A stretch of 64,000 nucleotides of DNA, taken from positions 485,199 through 549,198 of the forward strand of contig MU119207.1 of assembly GCA_014904845.1 (NCBI GenBank), in the 5' to 3' direction. The notes under the pieces are model-generated. The model was not told the DNA's origin. It saw only the letters and a program-made list of their open reading frames with translations, and did not search any database. Position 1 is the first letter of the stretch. Every line of letters begins with the position of its first letter. The position numbers were made by a program, and so were the translations under genes. Origin of the DNA: Acephala macrosclerotiorum (Eukaryota > Ascomycota > Leotiomycetes > Helotiales > Mollisiaceae). Shown here in pieces: positions 60,294-64,000 of this stretch.

Positions 60294-61154
60294 GGTTACG
60301 AATGTTAGTGCTCAGAGGTGGTAATTTGAAGAAACTCGTGCGGTGCAGGAAAATAATGCGAAAGAATAGCCCAGGCGTGCATGTACAGTTCGATCTGACA
60401 CAATCCTCGTTTGTTGGACTCTGACAGCGGTTTTCTCATTTTCCTTGCGAAAGTGGTTTTGAAGTTAAGATGGCAGATGTCGTGGCATCGCGAGATAAGG
60501 CAGGTAGGTTATCAGCCATTACACAACCACTTTTAAGCATCCAATATTTTACTTTAGTACTCGGGGTATTATGTCCTTCCAAACATTCTAATTAACTATT
60601 AATTATTACCTCGATTAAAATATATCGAAAAAATATTCATCTTTTCAGGTTATGATCGCCCGATCCTTTGCAATTGTGTACTCTTGAATCAGCCTCGTCA
60701 AGATATTCGTATGAATCCGAAGCTCTTTCTCCTCCGAGCGACCCGCGACTCTTGCGTCTAATCTTGTATGCTGGCGGAGCCGCACGGGGAGCACTGGCAT
60801 TGTAGAGACTTCTCCATTGATGGCACGACGGAGTTGCATCCGCTTCATCTGCTACTCAGCGCCGTGCTCAAGAACAATCCGACAACTACGGCAGAGCCGA
60901 AGATTTGTTCTTTCATCTACCTCGATAAATTCGCACCGCGTTGCGAATTTACGGCCTTCGCGAATGTGGAATGTGATGTATTCTGCTGATATCTTTATAG
61001 AGAGTACAGTTCACTCACATACTTACCAAATGCCTAAGGAACGATCGACAGAGGAGTTCTTGGAGCGAGGTCGCGCGAAAGGCTGTGATTAGAAGAAGGA
61101 AATTCATGCTATCACAACTTCCGCAACACATCCGATCCAACCCATTCTACCCGC
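60294..61154. other. Intergenic region
   Basis: Short open frames near 60645-61092 on both strands show no recognisable domain. No gene is supported. Confidence 0.35.
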
Positions 61155-61705
61155 TCATAGTTCCTCGATCTTCGATCCTCCGAGCTTAAAGAGTTGGCTC
61201 GCCTCCTCCAACGCTGATTTATCCGGCATACCTGTAACGACCTTTGGTCAGTCATGTTCAGCGAAAAGGGATATTACACGTGACATACACAACAAACATC
61301 TCTCCTCGCACTTGGAGTCGCTCTTGCCACCCTTACAATAACAAGTCACCTTGTTTCCGTTGGCGCTGCATGTTGCTGTCTGCGCTGAGAGGCCACAGAA
61401 CTCTTTGCAGTCATCCTCGTCCTCCTTCTCGCAATCGGTTTTGGAGACCGAGAACGATGGAGCTGTAGGATGATTAGATAAGGTTGGATGGACCTGAGAG
61501 TAAGATAGAGCTTGCGTACCTCTGACGCCACTCGCCTCTACATCAATCCCGATCAAAATAGATATCTCTTCATGAGCTGGAACTGCTATCGCGTGAGTGA
61601 TTGTTGCCACCCAGATCTCGAACTAATACCGTTGCGCTCAAGCGTCATCGCTGATGCCAGGACCAACAGCGCCGAAAGAGTTAAGGCTGGCTTGAAGAAC
61701 ATCAT
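61155..61705 (-). CDS. Small secreted cysteine-rich protein (four exons)
   Basis: Exons 61705-61630, 61585-61520, 61462-61289 and 61231-61155, consistent in phase 1 at each junction, give 130 residues. The start MMFFKPALTLSALLVLASA is a clear signal peptide with a probable cut after Ala. The mature part holds nine cysteines, in segments such as TDCEKEDEDDCKEFCG, TATCSANG, VTCYCKGG and KCEERCLLC, and is rich in Asp, Glu and Lys. Small, secreted and cysteine-rich are the usual criteria for candidate effectors or surface proteins. I do not recognise a named family. Three introns in so short a gene, all phase-consistent, support it as real. The odd cysteine number leaves one unpaired. Confidence 0.75.
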
Positions 61706-62380
61706 GTTGCGAAGATCGTGTTTTGTCCGGTATTCAATGTATTATGTGAGAGTTGAAGAATGTCTTTGGTCTTATCGTGGAAGTCGAAGTGCAGGTGATG
61801 AGCCTGATGACGCTTGTGTCTCAGCCAAGCCGAGGCTACTGTAGCGTGATCACGAGACCATAGGATAACCGAGATCCCGTGCCAAATCCCATCCCTGCCA
61901 AAATCCCACCTTTACTTAAATAATAAAACTTAAATATCTTAACCAATTTTTAATAAAATTGTTTGAAACTTGAAACCTGAAATAAACATATTTAAATTCT
62001 TCATTGCCTGTCCGGCATAAGGACTAATGTCAACTTTTCTATATGCACGTGATATCAACACTTCTCACAATGGGCGATTTCACTCAAATTTAACCGAGGT
62101 GCTCAAATGGAGCGATTTGATTGGTTCATTAAGGATTTTGCAGCAGGGGTAGTTACGCAGCAGCTTCGGACTAATATGCAGCCGATCCGGTGAGGAACAC
62201 CAAAACTTCAATGAATATGCGACTACAGTTATAAGTTATTTACTAATACAAATCATATAAGAATTGCAAATAAGTTGAAACTCAATTAAATACCTTCAGA
62301 TTTCAAGTTTTAAGCAATTCTATTAATCCGTTGTTGTGAAAATCAATAGAATGCAGTTGTACTCAGCAAAAATCGCGACC
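61706..62380. other. Intergenic region, moderately AT-rich
   Basis: No gene is supported. The phrase TCCGGTGAGGAACACCAAAA (near 62188) recurs near 62431 with one change, the first sign of the repeat zone that follows. Confidence 0.4.
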
Positions 62381-62910
62381 GCAAAACTCCCAAGTGCGCT
62401 TCTGCCTTAGGCACTAAGGCCGGCAGCAACCGCTCCGGTGAGAAACACCAAAACTCTCTAAGTGCGTTTCTGCCTTAGGCATTAAGGCACTCACTTACTT
62501 ACTTACTTAACTGCTGAATATCTCTATAGCTGCGCAGCTTTCAAGGGGGGTCCCAGGGGGTCTCCCCCTGGAATTATATGCTAAGTAAAGTGATTTAAAT
62601 TGATTGAATTGATCGTAGTAACTCGATATAAAAGACGGGAGTCCCAGGGGGTGTCCCCCTGGTGTAGAGCCCTAGGAAGTGCGTTCTGCCTAAGGCGCTA
62701 AGGCAATAAAACGCCGGAGTCTAGCTCTATAACTGCGCAGCTTTCGAGGGGGGTTTCAGGGGGTCTCCCCCTGGTAAATATAATCGTAATAACTATTTAT
62801 AATCAATAGAATCAATCGTAGTAACTCAATATAAAAAACGAGGGTCCCAGGAGGTGTCTCCCTAGTAATATGAGATTCCGCAGTGCGTTTCTGCCTTAGG
62901 CACTCAAGAG
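62381..62910. repeat. Hairpin-rich tandem repeat array, unit about 203 bp
   Basis: Two units begin TGCGCAGCTTTC at about 62531 and 62734. Each has two short palindromes: CCAGGGGG-TCT-CCCCCTGG (62553-62571; altered copy about 62756-62774) and CCAGGGGG-TGT-CCCCCTGG (62644-62662; altered copy about 62847-62865). Each is followed or preceded by a GTGCGTTTCTGCCTTAGGC phrase, itself partly palindromic, which occurs about four times. Nothing coding is visible. Confidence 0.8.
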
Positions 62911-63119
62911 CTTATCAGTTTATCGGCTCTCACCGCCCGGCAGAATCTCAAACACTACCTCAATAACTATACTAATTTTAAGCGCTTATAAAACGCTTAA
63001 ATTAAGAGCTTTTAATTTGAAACTTAAAATAAAAGTAAATTACTAAAATCGAAAACTTTGTAGTCCCCCGCAAAGGCGCTCCTGCGAGATCTGCGAAGTA
63101 AAATATGCGTCGAGTAAAA

Positions 63120-63178
63120 AAAGAAAAAGCTCGTCCGCTATTGGTTCGCTTGCGAGTCGTCGGACGGGCTTTTTCTTT
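63120..63178. repeat. Inverted repeat (18-bp arms, 23-bp loop)
   Basis: AAAGAAAAAGCTCGTCCG at 63120-63137 faces CGGACGGGCTTTTTCTTT at 63161-63178, with 17 of 18 pairs matching. It stands at the edge of an AT-rich tract and could be an element terminus. Confidence 0.7.
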
Positions 63179-63180
63179 CG

Positions 63181-64000
63181 GAACGAGAAAAACATTTTAA
63201 TATATTATATTATTTTTATTATATAAATATTTAAATTATATATAATAATTTTAAATATTTAAAATATAATATAATTATTATAATATAAATTATTGATTTT
63301 ATATAATAAGTAAAAGTAAAAATAAAAATACAAATATATATAAATTAAAATATATATTTTATTAAATAAATTCTTTTTATATTAATTATTTAAAGTTTTT
63401 AATTAATATTTTTATTATAATATATATAAAATTTAAATAAAAATTCGAAAAATTATATTTTTAAAATTTATTATATATTAAATTAATTTTTAATATATAT
63501 AGTATAATAGGACTATATATTTTTTCTTTAAAAATTTTTGTAAATAACTAGTTTCGAAAACAGTACTAATTACGTATTTTTTAGTATATAAAAAGTTTTC
63601 GTTTACTATAAACTAATTAATAACTTTTTTTATTTCTATTTTAATTAATTAATTAATTAATTTACGAATTACGAATTATTTTAAATAAATTTAATTTATT
63701 AATTAAAATAAATTAATTTACAATTAAACTTTTTTATTTTGTATTTTATTACTTTTTTATATTGATAAAACGATATCGAAAAATAAATTATTTTAATAAA
63801 TTTTATTAAAAACTATTTATATACGATTTATATATTTTGTTTTTTATTATTATTAAAAAAAAATTTAAATTATTAAAAATCGAAAATTAAAAATCAATTA
63901 ATAAAAATTTCTTATTTTGATTGTATTATTCGAAATTAAATAATTTGATTACAAAATTACAAAATTATAAAAAAATATTAATTTATAAAAATTATATATT
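63181..64000. other. AT-rich tract to the window end
   Basis: Over 800 bp with very little G or C and no open frame, like the degraded element at 53445-55718. It is probably a RIP-degraded transposon cut by the window edge. Confidence 0.6.

Noticed and set aside
62381..62910. CRISPR-like array
   Set aside because: The repeats are palindromic tandem units in a eukaryotic context without regular spacers or cas genes.

Overview
The window is nuclear DNA of a filamentous ascomycete (Pezizomycotina). The evidence is many short introns of about 45-100 bp, HET and STAND-type incompatibility genes, HeLo and Zn2Cys6 families, and AT-rich tracts with C-to-T stop codons typical of repeat-induced point mutation (RIP). 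The gene styles suggest Leotiomycetes, but that is inference. One run of Ns (8556-8830) is an assembly gap.

Layout. 1-3.6 kb: a decayed DUF6604-type gene on the minus strand, split by a MITE and an AT-rich tract. 5.5-9.2 kb: a relic of an incompatibility-protein N-terminus, then a large HET/NB-ARC/TPR receptor with the assembly gap inside its repeats. 10.7-24.7 kb: conserved core genes: D-threonine aldolase-like enzyme, MUS81 nuclease, phosphoacetylglucosamine mutase, an NTF2/SnoaL-like protein, a PRMT1-type arginine methyltransferase and TFIIIB subunit BRF1. 25.2-31.2 kb: a divergent pair, a kinase-ankyrin protein and a HeLo-domain pseudokinase, which recalls the RIPK/MLKL pair of animal necroptosis. 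31.5-38.7 kb: a tandem series of small minus-strand genes of unknown function; at least three share a C-terminal domain and intron phases. 38.7-42.5 kb: no supported genes.

42.7-53.0 kb: a probable aromatic-catabolism cluster: a dienelactone-hydrolase/SnoaL fusion, a 2,3-dihydroxybenzoate decarboxylase, a Zn2Cys6 regulator, a salicylate-hydroxylase-type FAD monooxygenase and a second flavin monooxygenase. The first two carry one disabling change each. A nearly identical promoter block lies upstream of two of the genes. 53.4-55.7 kb: an extremely AT-rich, RIP-degraded element with hAT-like ends. 55.9-60.3 kb: a broken HET gene and a small kinase gene. 61.2-61.7 kb: a small secreted cysteine-rich protein. 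62.2-64 kb: hairpin-rich repeats and AT-rich DNA.

Overall, a housekeeping block is flanked by fast-evolving, transposon- and RIP-affected blocks carrying self/non-self recognition genes and a catabolic cluster. Exon boundaries were read by eye from GT/AG signals, reading phase and remembered family sequences; no search was run.
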